Part shown: positions 12,056 to 50,000 of the stretch, piece after piece | How positions within the stretch are numbered: position 1 is the first letter of the stretch | Layout: each line of letters begins with the position of its first letter | DNA from: Halisarca cf. caerulea | Taxonomy: Eukaryota > Porifera > Demospongiae > Chondrillida > Halisarcidae | DNA length: 64,000 bases | Direction: 5' to 3' | Assembly (NCBI GenBank): GCA_963170055.1 | Contig: CAUJGJ010000444.1 | Span: 1,886,001-1,950,000, forward strand | Position numbers and translations under genes: made by a program | Notes under the pieces: generated by a model | Told to the model about the DNA's origin: nothing | The model's input: only the letters and a program-made list of their open reading frames with translations | Databases searched by the model: none

Positions 12056-12772
12056 AGATCATACCTAAAAAGTATGTATGCTATGCATAATTCAACATTA
12101 AAAACTTACATCTGTACATGCAAAGTAAACCACATCCACTGTATAAGTTCATGTGTTTTATGCTGCCTCTTGTCTACTATGGTACAGGCCATTAAAAAGT
12201 TCCCACTATGAATTTATTATGAATCAGATATATTTATGATTACGATATGATGGAATTACTAACACGATATGGAGATAACGATCATCCTGTGCTCAGAATC
12301 TACCATAATTACGAAGTGCTTCATAAGAGAAAAAGGTATTGGTATGTGACATATGCATGAGGAAGTTCTACCAGCTGACCCCATAAAGTTTGCGAATTGC
12401 GAGAGGGGTTCAATGGTTGGGGCAGCTGGCAATCCTCCAAATCGTCAAAATACATCTTTTCTTCCAAATCATCCTCAAAAATCCACAAAATCTTCTCAAA
12501 TTCTTGAACATCTTCTCCCTCCCCCACATACAGACTGTGTATGCAAGTGGAAACATTTCTAAAAGCTACGCATCGGGTCTCTTCATTTCTCACCGACATG
12601 TGGTGCCGCCATCACTGCTATAGTTGAATACACTTTAACTACTGCATGCCATACTATTACTCTAATAATTATTATATTCATCAGGGACCCCATGCAGGAT
12701 TTAAAAATCTCAATCTGAGATGGAACTTACTCTGGGAATAACTTCTATTATAGCTGCTATTAAGTATGCTGC
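12056..12772. other. Unassigned intergenic DNA
   Basis: No recognisable gene. A 92-codon minus-strand frame at 12321-12599 has an acidic stretch (FEDDLEEKMYFDDLEDC) but no known motif, no supporting exon and an antisense open frame over the same bases, so I do not call it. Confidence 0.4.
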
Positions 12773-12885
12773 CATCTCAGGATGGAACGGCTTCCCATTT
12801 CGGATGGAACGGCTTCCCATCTCAGATGGAGTGACTTCGATCTCGGATGGAATGAATTCGATCTCGGATGGACTATCATGGATCT
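12773..12885. repeat. Minisatellite, 21-23-bp unit
   Basis: Five units built on ATCTCRGATGGAACGGCTTCC. The first two are nearly identical and the last three drift toward ATCTCGGATGGAATGAATTC. Confidence 0.8.
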
Positions 12886-12930
12886 AAGTGTAGAGTGTCT
12901 ATGATCTAATTTAGTAAAGCTGGGGGTGTT

Positions 12931-13060
12931 ACCATAGATTCTATTACGTATCTAATCTCGCGTAGCCCCAACCGCGTTCTCGCCTTCCGGTGACGTCAGT
13001 CCCCGATAAAGAAGGCGAGAACGCGGTCTGGGCTACGCGAGACTATGATGTATCTATGGT
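12931..13060. mobile_element. Hairpin MITE, CGCGTAGCC family
   Basis: A 130-bp element with ACCATAGAT and ATCTATGGT ends flanked by GTT on both sides. The core is a long stem: TCTCGCGTAGCCCCAACCGC (from 12956) pairs with GCGGTCTGGGCTACGCGAGA (to 13042), continuing through GTTCTCGCCTTC / GAAGGCGAGAAC. Related hairpins or half-copies occur at 37004-37079, 38737-38854, 43799-43830 and 63500-63556. Confidence 0.8.
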
Positions 13061-13171
13061 GTTACCATAGATACTGACACTAAAATAATTATTGCTCAAC
13101 ACATGCCCAGCAGTGGACCAACAATAGTACAAAAATCATGCAGATAAGTATAGTTCCTATATAATGATCAG

Positions 13172-13906
13172 TTAATCACGCATCTGGACATCTGATCTAA
13201 GAAGGTCCAGAGGCTGGTCTGAGTTGCTGACAGCCTTCACTGATGGGGAATGATAGGATGACCTTGGTGCCCTGATACAGGCAACTGCTGACTTGATGAG
13301 GCTATGAGAGATCTGGCATCTGATCCAACTCATAGCTGAGTGGTATGGTTGCCCGTGCTTTTCAGCCATGAGACTGGCTAACCTCTTGAGGGCCATGGTG
13401 GTTGCGGGGCTCCATCCACCACTGGATGAAAAAACAAGGGGAGTGAAGGTGCCATGATCAACTTCAATGATCCTTTGCTCATATTTCCTATGTTTCTCTA
13501 ACTCCTGCTTTCGGTAACAAGCATTGGTGGAAAGGCAGTTGCATGGGGCATGAGCATTGAAAACCCTAACATCAAAGAAAGTTGTTCGATTGCTATTGTC
13601 CCAAAAATTCTGTGCCTGGATGTCGAGGCGAGCTTGATCATCGGTGCTTGAAGTCTTGTGTTGGAAAGTTTCTCCAGATAATAGTTGCAGTTGTGGTTCA
13701 AGTCCAACACTGGGATAGACCTCTGTGAGGAACTGAGCGGTGATGTCTCTGATGGCATTGTGGCGGAGAGTAGGCAGGGCACCCTTGGAACAACTAAAGG
13801 CATGGCTTACACTGAAAGGATGACCGCATGGGCAGTGAGAAGTAATCCTGACTGGAGTCCAACCAAACCTTAGACAAAGTGCATCTCTGAAAGATTGCTT
13901 GGACAT
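13172..13906 (-). pseudogene. C-terminal zinc-binding and restriction-like endonuclease domain (copy 1)
   Basis: A 244-codon open segment, the 3' end of the retroelement ORF. It shows C25-x-C27, H35 and C39 (CPCG...SHAFSC), then TLRHNAIRD, then LEPQLQLLSGE, then ARLDI (D95) and FFDVRVFN (D112, R114). This matches the CCHC - RHN - EP - KPDL - DVxV order of R2-type endonuclease domains, with RLDI in place of KPDL and DVR in place of DVT. The first Met is internal to the original protein rather than a true start. It would nick target DNA to prime reverse transcription. Confidence 0.75.
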
Positions 13907-14443
13907 GTCAAAACCATACTTTGCTAGGGGCAGGCTAGTAAGTCATGCTGATGCTCCTTTCTCACTGGATTGCTCCATGGACATTTGCTTGGACTTGGGA
14001 AGGGTGCTCTTCAAAGTGTTCACTTCCTTTGCTGTACGACTCCGATTGTTGGCTTGGACTGTGTTCTTGATTTCTGATTGTGTTCTGCATGTTTCCTGTG
14101 AATAATCAGAAGATTGTTCACGAATAATGCAGACAAGGGATGAAGTGATCTCAGAACAGTCATCAAAATGTTGGTAGGTATGGGGACACCGAGTCCACCA
14201 TGATGAGCCGGAAAAGCTAAAAGCTCCCTCTCAGAATCACTGAAGCATGAACGTCCTGTTAACGTTGGCAGCAATTTTTGTCATATCGCATTTTCCAATG
14301 GTTGCAAAAAAGATTCAAGGCCATGTATAGTACGCATGGAGAAAATCCATTCACTCATAAGGCCACGGATGAGAACTGTGTATGCTGCTTAAGGTTGAAT
14401 GTTTGCAATTTCCGAAAGTCTCCTGATCTCAGCCGACCATTTT

Positions 14444-15046
14444 TCAATTTTGCTTTGCACAAACTCTTCGACAAAATAAGGAGATCCACTGGGAGAACCC
14501 AAATACTTTTGACTCTCGACGGTGATATTGATTCCAGAATCTTGAAAGAGCGCATACTGCGGGGAGGTGTTGTGGTTTTGCTATTATCCATGTTTTAGAT
14601 GGATTTGGATAATAACCCAATGCTGGACCATGTGTAATGAGACTTTGCCACCACTTCTTAAGATTCTGTGCTTTTCCTCCAGCTGCTGCATCATCTGCAT
14701 ACCAAATCTGTGTAGCCTCACTTTTGAGCTTGCAGATCAAGGGTATTGTGGCAATGGCATACATTGCCATGGCAAGGGGGTCTCCTTGGGTGGTCCCTTC
14801 TTGGGGCAATAAGTACTCCCCATCTATGAAGAACTTCGATGGCTTGCGATAAGTGTTGATGAGGACTGGACCAATTGCAGGGCAGAGAATCTGAATGTTC
14901 CTTAAAGCTACTTCCCTGTTCAAAGAATTAAAAGCATTTGATGCATCAACCAATATAATTGCTTCAGTTTCACTATCTTCAAAAAGGGACTTCATTGAAA
15001 GAATACCAGATTCACATGCAGCTTCCTGATCAGCACAAAGTTGCAC
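14444..15046 (-). pseudogene. Reverse transcriptase core (copy 1)
   Basis: A 200-codon open segment with the palm motifs LVDASNAFNSLN (motif A aspartate), EGTTQGDPLAMAMY (motif B) and WYADDAAAGG (motif C). It is joined upstream by frameshift to PGVRPIGVGET and ends in the RT/thumb junction. Both catalytic aspartates of YADD are present, but neighbouring frames are broken. Confidence 0.85.
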
Positions 15047-15533
15047 TGAGACTTCCAGCTTCTTGTTGAATCACATCTTTGGTGATTCGGAGAATGGCTT
15101 TAGAAATAAGGTGTCTCAATGTTTCTCCAACTCCAATAGGTCGGACTCCTGGGTCTTTGTCAAAAGCTATCAAGCAGCAGTCGGTGAAGGATTCTATACC
15201 CTATGGGTCCACAAACGTTGTACAAAGCTTTCGTGTAATCTTAGCAATCTACTTACTACATAGATTCTTTGAAGCACTGTGGAAAGATGCACATAGGCTT
15301 TTCCAAGCTTTTGCATCCAGACCTGAAGGGCTAGCAGGACCATTCATTTGTAAAGCAATAGAACGAATCAATGTATCATCTATCCTATCAAAAAACACTG
15401 GATGCGGAATAGGAGCTGGTGTACTATCGCTTAGAGCTGATGGATCCACAGGTTGAGAAGATGGATGCTTATCCGAAAGATGATCTTTGACTGATCTACC
15501 ATCTAGTTGTTTACTGTGTTTACCATAGATACT

Positions 15534-16257
15534 CAAATATCGAATTTCGAATAAACTCGAAAGAATCCAAAACTACGGGATGAGAATTATTCTGGATCAG
15601 CCACCTTTGACTCCCACCACTGAACTGAGGAGTAAGCTGGGCTGGTCATCCCTAGAGAGTCGGTGAGATTACTTCAGATTGATGATGCTACATAGGGTAG
15701 CGACTGGGGATGCACCATTAGAACTGAGGAACCTTGTGCGTGCCACCGACAACATTAGGAGTCAGGACACTACTATCACCAGAGGATCCAAGAACTTCTT
15801 CATAAATCAGACTAACTCAGAGTATGGTCGTAGAACGTTTGCCCATGCAGGTGCAAAAGCTTGGAATAGTCTTCCTCTCAAAGTCAGAAGCCTGGGATTT
15901 AAACCGTTCAAGTTGGAAATATCTTCTATATTATCAGTATCTTGATTGTCCTTGTGTTTTTTTTTGTTTTTGTCGGTGTATTTTTTGTCATTTTTGATTT
16001 TATGTATACAATTACACTGTATTTGATTGTCCGTCTCGATCGTCTTGTTGTGTATCTTGTTTCTTTTGTAATCTATATCTTTTTTTCCTCTTGAATCTTT
16101 TTTGTGCAATTCTCTGCCTTTATCCATCTCTATTATTCATTTTTGGATTTAATGTCTGTGTATGTATTTGCAGGATTCTCCTTTAAACCAGCTATTTGTG
16201 CTGTGGTGATCTCCTATTTAAATAATTTGAACTTGAACTTGAACTTGAACTTGAATA
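15534..16257 (+). mobile_element. 5'-truncated LINE 3' end with (TTGAAC)n tail
   Basis: The plus strand reads LRSKLGWSSLESR then MMLHRVATGDAPLELRNL ... RRTFAHAGAKAWNSLPLKVR, the typical C-terminus of APE-type LINE ORF2 proteins. A T-rich 3' UTR follows and ends in about four TTGAAC repeats. Only the last 130 or so codons remain. It abuts the right target duplication of the restriction-like endonuclease retroelement. Confidence 0.8.
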
Positions 16258-16271
16258 TCTATGGTGTTACA

Positions 16272-16374
16272 GTACATACGGCTGAAGTGTGGCAAGCCGT
16301 ATCGTACATAATATACGGCTTGCCACACTTCCGCCCGCCGGCATCGCTTCAAATTAAAATGGCGGGCGGAAGTG
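16272..16374. promoter_or_regulatory. Overlapping hairpins with ETS- and YY1-like words upstream of PITHD1
   Basis: A perfect 19-nt inverted repeat (GAAGTGTGGCAAGCCGTAT at 16284 pairs with 16313-16331, 10-nt loop) overlaps a perfect 14-nt one (CACTTCCGCCCGCC at 16326 pairs with GGCGGGCGGAAGTG ending 16374). GCGGAAGTG fits an ETS/GABP site and AAAATGGCGGGCGG a YY1 site. The block ends 79 bp before the PITHD1 ATG, where a housekeeping promoter is expected. The start of transcription is not known, and the hairpins could also be a transposon end. Confidence 0.5.
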
Positions 16375-16453
16375 AGGCCTATACGCCAGTACATTGTCTC
16401 CGTGGTATGGTATCATTCATCAATTCATAGAATCTGTGGTATCCGAGAACAGC

Positions 16454-42898
<26,445 letters not shown>

Positions 42899-43144
42899 TG
42901 TTTTGTTTAATTTTTGCCAGGATTGTATGAGCATGCAATATAATAAGCATCTAGCTGAGTGTTTGCTTGTGTATTCAGTGCACTGTGTATTTATTATGGC
43001 TGCTAAATGGTGTGTATCTCGTATAAAGTATATTGCACTAAATTATAATCTACTAGATCTTTAGAAGCTCTCAGAAATCATTTATGCATGACTGTAGTTG
43101 AACAGATTAAAGTATCTGTCTGAAGAACACATTGAAGTATCTTA

Positions 43145-43265
43145 TATTGGGGATGCTGGTGGCTCAGTAGGTTAGCACTGAAGTCAATCAAGCATTGAGC
43201 AAAGGCACCACTCCACCTGTGTGCCAGTGAGATCTCATATTGAAATGGGGGCATGAGTAGGGCTG
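43145..43265 (+). repeat. Possible tRNA-derived SINE fragment
   Basis: GCTGGTGGCTCAGTAGGTTAG fits a pol III A box (TGGCTCAGTAGG). A convincing B box is not seen at the expected spacing; GTGAGATCTCATATT is weak. Could be chance. Confidence 0.22.
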
Positions 43266-43798
43266 AGGCTATTATGCTCAATTTTTTTACCTAACATGCT
43301 ATTCCATTGTGCTTAAGATTTCATCCTATTATGCTTTTAATTGCTCCAACCATTCCCTGATGTATTCTCATTGAATATTCTATTGCAGGACATGCAACTT
43401 CAAGTTAAATTGTGAAAACTTGTGATTGAGATCATGAAATTGCAAGACACCAGTATAATACATGTGAAACATCTTAATGCTAGTGTTTCAAACTCAATGG
43501 GGCAACTGTGTAGAGGTACCACTGTGCTGGAGTTGGTCAAGGGATGATCTGATTCAACAATAATTCCCATATGCTATCCGATTTTTCCGGAATTATGCTC
43601 CTTAGTTTAGAAACCTATTATTCTGGAAACTATGCCGGCATATTAGCCTCAGCCCTAGGCATGAGTCTCACTCCCATGGCCAATGCATGAGTGAGACTTG
43701 CAATGTATGGCAGCTCTGTATACATACGCATGCAGGTATATACACTTGTATGTACTCGTGCATGGCCATTGCTCGCCTACAAATTGCGCGATGCATAT

Positions 43799-43862
43799 GC
43801 ATGAGAACGGGTCTGGCTACGCGAGACTACTCCAAGCCCCTATTGAATGATAATCACGTGAT
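43799..43862 (+). promoter_or_regulatory. RCC1 upstream region: MITE end and palindromic E-box
   Basis: GGTCTGGCTACGCGAGACTA (about 43810-43829) is the right end of the MITE family at 12931. ATCACGTGAT (43853-43862), a palindrome with a CACGTG E-box core, lies 20 bp before the RCC1 ATG. The transcription start site is unknown. Confidence 0.45.
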
Positions 43863-43882
43863 TTAGCCAGATTGACCTGAGC

Positions 43883-44042
43883 ATGCCGCCTAAAGCAAGG
43901 AATAACAAGCGATCAAAGCATTCGATTACTACTGCAAATATAGATGATTTTGACGAGATTAGAGACGTCAGTGTCAACAGCCAGGATTCTTTACCCCCGA
44001 CGAAGAAGATAAAGTCTTCCACAGACGGTGGTGTACCCACGA
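43883..44042 (+). CDS. RCC1: RCC1 exon 1 (coding part)
   Basis: 160 nt from ATG (A at -3) to CCCACGA followed by donor GTGAGTAC. 53 codons of basic and Ser-rich N-terminus. One base of the next codon is carried over, and A+CA gives Thr at the junction. Confidence 0.82.
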
Positions 44043-47000
44043 GTGAGTACAGGATTATTGGCTACTCTGAACATGCACAGTAGACGTTTTGTGTTATTAG
44101 TGCTCGAGCTGCGTCGATAATTATTGAATTCAATTCCATATTTATAAGCATGTCTTGTTGGGTGAGGAATTCGTGGCAGTAAGATTATTTGGAACACGGG
44201 GATAATTCAGGATAGGGCCTTCAACTTTTGCATGTGGTAAAATAGTGCGTATAGCTTGAGGATGACTACCGGTATTCCCCGCTTTACCCTGTGTAACACT
44301 GTTTGTAATAATCACCACATATTTATATAACATAGGTATGTATGAAAAGCCATTTAAAATGGAAAGTAGATGTAGAGATAAAAAATTGTCAATTGTCAAT
44401 TTTCGAAAAGTATTGTAGCGAGGTAGGGTTCTTTGCTACACAGGGGTGGATGGCATAGGGCTAGACATGCATAGGGCTAGGCAGGCATAGGTTTAGGCAT
44501 ACGTGGGGCTAGACAGGCATAGAGCTAGGCAGAGGTGGGTTGGAGTGGGTACAGTGAACATATTCGTAAAGCCTGCAGCTATAATATTGACATAGGATGT
44601 AGGAATTTGCACATGTGCATCAGTGTACCCAAGTTTTCTCTGGACTACGCCAATGTCAAGGGCATAGCCAGGATATTTTCTCTACTGGGGCTAAACCTTG
44701 AACCTATAGCTGGTTTATATAGTAACATAAATTTTGTTCATAAAATCCATGATTGCGATGCGCGTCATTCAAGCAACATGTGGCTGGTCAGCTGAGGCGA
44801 ACTCTATTTTTAGACCAAATATGGTGGAATCGAGCGACGCTGATCAAAAGCTCAAACCAATCATGCTACTCTAGAGTTGTTTTGCAGCTAATACGTGTAT
44901 CATCTCAAGAATGTTTGTGTTCTTGAATTTAGTATGTAGGAAGCTTTGTGCTCAGAGTCACATTTTGTTTGTTTTCACCCTTCTCCAAATGTCCTTTAGA
45001 ATTTTTTTTTGGCATGGTTAGAATTTCAGCCGGTTGCCTCATAGCTGGCTACGCCCTTGAATGTCCTTACTGAATGCTACTTCATAAGTGGGTTACTGAC
45101 CGACTGGCTACTTCCGAAGTGGGCTACCATGTGCTCCATCAAGTCAGCAGCTGTCAACTCATCATCCTCAGTCATCTTCTCATCAATGCACTGTTTATGC
45201 ACATCTGTTACATAGTAACATATCTTGATACAAAGAATTCTAATGATAGCAACTGATTTTATGGGTCCCCTAAAGTTTATCTTAATGAGCTTTCACTGTA
45301 TTTCTAAAATACTTCATGACTTTTTATATTTAGTCACTTTTTAAATGAATAACTCATTGACAATATGATTTTGTACATATCATCAATCAGACACTATTTT
45401 CATACTCATGCACCAATAATCTTATCTCATTACAGATTGAATTTATTCCATTCACTAATGACTAAACTTATAATTTTTGCTCATCTATTCATTCTATTAT
45501 CATTTCATCATAATGCAAACCTCGAACTCTTTTGTTATCTTTGTACAGTCACCCCCTTTGTTGTTTTTGTTTTTGCCTTTTGTCCCTTTTCTTTTCTGGG
45601 TGCCACTTACAGTAGCCTCTGGCTAAAGGTTCCCCAGGTTAAATAAGAATACCCTATACCCTATACCCTAAAATATTGCAGACACTAAATCTCTATCCAA
45701 AGTTTCTTTGCACCAAATTTTATAGAATCACATTCTATGTATTTGTTGTTATGCACTTCCAGAATGTATGTACTACAGTAATATGAGATTAACGACTAAA
45801 TATAAAAAGTCATGAAGTATTTTGTTGATGCAGGTAGTTCAGTACTTCTTTAGCAGTTCGTAAATGCTGTTTGCTTTAATTGAAACCTATCAATCAGCAA
45901 CCTTGATACATTTGGGCTCCCAAGCTTGCTTATAAGAGTATTTTGATTATTATAGGTAATTTAGTGGTGATGGTTGTTCCTATCTTTTGCATATGCAATG
46001 TGTAATATAATTTAACCCAATAAGTTTTCATGTTCCTTCATTCGAGGTTTAGAAACAAGCATGATTGTGTTTTGTGTGCACCTCCATAAACCAGCATTCA
46101 CTTGAACTAGCCTACTTTCTCTGGCACAAACCATTACTTTTACCATGCAAACTGACCTCTATAATCCGGTAACCTACTAAGCCAGCACTGTTTTCATTCC
46201 CAATGGGTGCTGGATTTTGCAGGTTCCACTGTATGCTAAATATTTAAAACAAACAGAAGCAGCATTCTGCCAAACGGCTTACTTACAGTACACTTACAGT
46301 ACTTCTATATATACGTATGTGGAGGAGACACAGTACTTCTGTATAATGTGTAGAGGAGACACAGATTTGACATAACTTTATCACTGTCCCTGTTTTGGTT
46401 AACTATGGACTAGTCTCATTTTTTAGTAGTTATGTGCTTATCACCATTTTCCGTTGTGAACTGATTGAACACACACCATCAGACAGAGATAGGTTATGTA
46501 TTGTGCTGCTAGAGTAGAGAAGCTAGAGTGTGTTTTTGGCAAGAATCATTGAGTTGCTTAGTGAAATGTTGTCATGCGCCCTGAAGTCTTTTGGGTATAT
46601 GAACTAGTAGTTAGGCAACAACATTATGTTTGAAGGTTTTGCCGAGACATCTCACAAGAAGAGTGAAATGGTCCAATTATGAAACGCGGCTAGAGGGCCT
46701 GTGAGTAAAGAGATTCGGTTGTTCTGTTTTTGATTGGCGATTGTGGCTCCCCAGTATGGCTGAAATGTCTCAAATCACCAGTTTTCCCCTTCAGTCAAAA
46801 ATACTGACGAATGCCTACCTCAAGTGCATCACAAAGGAACTTGGTCTCCCAACAAAAACCACACGTGAAGACCTGCTGCAAATGGTTGTTGGGCAGTTGA
46901 AAGATGACAATTGGTAGGAGATCAACACACAGGTGGATGTCAGCAAGGGGCCATGTCAGGCTGCAAGACGTCAGCAGTATCTTCTTGGAGGTAGAACTTT

Positions 47001-50000
47001 GCGACAAACCGGAGAAGACAGACACCTCCGAGGAGGAGCCCACTATGAGCAAGAACAGTTTGAATCCCAATGTCTTGAATGCAAGGTCCAAGTCCAGTGA
47101 AGACAAATGGAACACCTTTGAACCAAGAACTGCACCCTTCTGGGCCTAATTGACACCAGAGATGAGAAAATTACTTCTGCAAGGCTGATTTGGAATCGTT
47201 GGACGTGGCAGCGGATTCCTCCTGGTATCCCGCAAGTGCATGTGAGTTGCCCGAGTATTCTTCATTCTAGTAATTGGTACACTGAATGCTGGGGTGTCTG
47301 CAACCTGTGTTGCCACACCACCATCCCTCCAATCCACACTCGCACACACATGTATTACTAATTGTTTCTACTGTGGAGCTGGCCTTGTATGGTGTATATG
47401 CTTGGCAATGGCATCACAGACACTGGCTGCACTTCCAACTATTGTTGAGGCCTGTAGACTAGGTGGAGTTGTACTGATGTATCCACCAGCATCGGGTAGC
47501 CAACCATTCTCAAATGTGCACTGATGCCGTTCACAAATGTTATGAAGAGCACAACATAGCACAGCAACTTGTCGAGCAAAGACAGGGTCATTTAATCCAC
47601 ACCTTCCCTCCATTATTTTCCACCACCCTTTGAGCCAGCCAAATGCCTGTTCCACTACTCTCCTTGTTCTGATGAGACTATAGTTGAAGCTGTACTGTTG
47701 TGCAGAGTGAACACTGTCATAGTATTTGAGGCATGTTGGTTCCAGAGGGAAGGCAGCATCAGCAACAACAAGCAAGGGGTGCTTTACAAGCACCCCTTCT
47801 ATACGTTCTGGTGGGCATGACAACCACTCTCCTTCCCTTATTTTCTTGTACATTTTACTGTGTCTATAGGTGTCTAAGGTGTATGAATCACCAACAGAAC
47901 CTGGTCTCCCAGCATTAACATATGTGAAAATTCCTCTTGCATCAACACATCCCAAAACGATGATAGCTGTGAACTTTTTGTAACAGAAATAAGTGTCGCC
48001 GAAATGTGTGGGTTTCTTGATTGCCATGAAAGTTCCATCCAGGGCTCCAGCGCACATCGGTACTCCACACAATTCCTGAAAGTCAATTATGACCTGGTTA
48101 AGTTCCTGTCCAGCTGGAAACTTGATTGAATCTGGGACTAATTTTTGTTGAAGAATGGGTACCATGTCATGTACAATAGCCACAACGGTAGCTTTCCCAA
48201 CAGCATACAACACAGCTACTTCAGAGTAGCTATTCCCATGTGCAAGCCAGTGCAGCAAAATAGCTAGCGTTTTAGCTGGTGGCAATGGCTTTCTCAACTG
48301 TGTGGTCTGCTTGTGAAAATAGCGGCCGTATTTCCCACACAGGTACCAAAATGTATCCTTGCTAACGCGAAAATGCTGTAGATACTGTTTCTCCTCCCAG
48401 TCTGGATAAACCTTCCCCATAGCTCTCCATAACCCGCACACGTCTTTCTTCCACAACCCTTGAGTCCTTGGGGCTGCCCAAAAGCGGCGAGGTGTATGCA
48501 GAGAACGAATGATTCCCTGAAATGGGGGCAGTAGAAGTAATTCTGTCCAAAAACGCCACGAATACTGCCTTCACTGCCTGCTGAAGCTAAGAATTCTGCT
48601 CACATGTCGACAAAGACGTCTTTGTTGTAGGTTAGAATCACTGCCAGGTGCACATAACGCGGAAAAGAGCATCCACAACAATCGCTCCGCCGCCATGTTT
48701 GCGTTCGCAGTTATCAACGGACATCAAAGGTGTGACTGATCGAACCGATGGTACGGTCACTTCCAGATGTTTTGCTTTGACCGGAACTGTCACCGTCACC
48801 GCAGTGTGACCCGGGTCTAAAGCGGAAGGGCAAGCCCCTCCTGTTGAACCCTTTTCTGATGACAACCCAGATCTTATCTTTGACAATTGTCTACCAACAT
48901 TGGAGTAAGCCACCCAATGGAACAACTGGAACCAACAGGAGTCCCTTCTCAAGCTGGCAGGGCATCTCAAGGGCAGGCATGACAAGAGTGGTCTCTTGGG
49001 AGACACAGAGAAGAGTGACTATAGCCTGGCTGTTACAGTTATGTGAAAAAGATTAAACCCCAACAACAGTACCCTCACAGCACAAGACTTCCAGGAGCAC
49101 TCCACTTCTGTATTGATTACCGGTCACTGAATTCCATGGCCAAGAGTGACACCTTTCTATTACTGCGCATCTATGATCTGCTGGATCAGCTTGGCAAAGC
49201 CCAGTACTTCGCTACACTGGATCTGGCAGATACAAGTACACCCACCTTCCCACAAGAAGACAGTTTTTATCACTCATCGCAGTCTTTAGAATTTCCGTGT
49301 GATGCCCTTTGGGTTGATGAACACACCAGCAGCTTTCCAACGCCTTATGCAATTTGTGTTGATGGAATTCAATCCTGAAGATGGCAAGGACTTTGTCGTG
49401 TCTACATAGATGATATAATTGTGTTTTCTGCAGGCCTAGAAGACTATCTTCAGCACCTAGTGAGGGTTCTCACTCGCATTAGGGAGGTTGATCTCAAGCT
49501 GAAACCAGCCAAGGCCACCTTGCCAAGGATGAAGCTTGGTTACCTAGTTACTTGTGAAGGTCTCAAGCCAACACAGGAGCACTTGAAGGTACAGTTTCAG
49601 AGTTCCCTGTTCCCGCTACCATCAAAGAACTGCAATATGCTGTTCCTAGGCCTTGCTTCATACTAATGACGTTCCATTGGAAGTTTTCCTTGGATAGCCT
49701 ACCCACTTCATCAGCTAACCAGAAAAGATGCTCTTTTTACATAGTTGGTTTGTTGAGTGTCAAACAGCTTTTAATATGCTCAAGAAATCGTTGATCAACT
49801 CTCCTGTTTTAGCCTACCCGGATTTCACTGAAGACTTTGTCTTGGAGACCGATGTATGTACAGTATCTGTGGAGTAGAAGCTGTGCTCTCTCAGATGAAG
49901 AAAGATGAAAAGCTACATCCAGTGTCATACACATCAGGTCATTATCAGCTTCAGAGTGGAACTACAGCATCACTAAATTTTGGAAACTGTGACTGTTGTC

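Larger units (their letters stand above)
13076..15519 (-). mobile_element. Non-LTR retrotransposon with restriction-like endonuclease, 5'-truncated
   Basis: A minus-strand retroelement bounded by a perfect 14-bp direct repeat, TTACCATAGATACT, at 13062-13075 and 15520-15533. In order on the minus strand it encodes an N-terminal fingers region (GPASPSGLDAKAWKSLC, about 15330), PGVRPIGVGET (about 15130), reverse transcriptase motifs LVDASNAFNSLN, EGTTQGDPLAMAMY and WYADDAAAGG (15046-14600), a thumb region (14274-14020), then a C-terminal Cys/His plus nuclease domain (13906-13172). Frameshifts break it into at least four frames, so it is dead, although the reverse transcriptase YADD is intact. 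The order RT then CCHC then PD-(D/E)XK-like nuclease is that of R2/R4-type elements; the exact clade is not assigned. Confidence 0.85.

Noticed and set aside
13685..15456. Plus-strand frames across 13685-15456
   Set aside because: They are antisense to the minus-strand retroelement, whose motifs are clear.
43145..43265. A tRNA gene
   Set aside because: An A-box-like word is present, but no cloverleaf, anticodon arm or convincing B box can be drawn; kept only as a weak SINE candidate.
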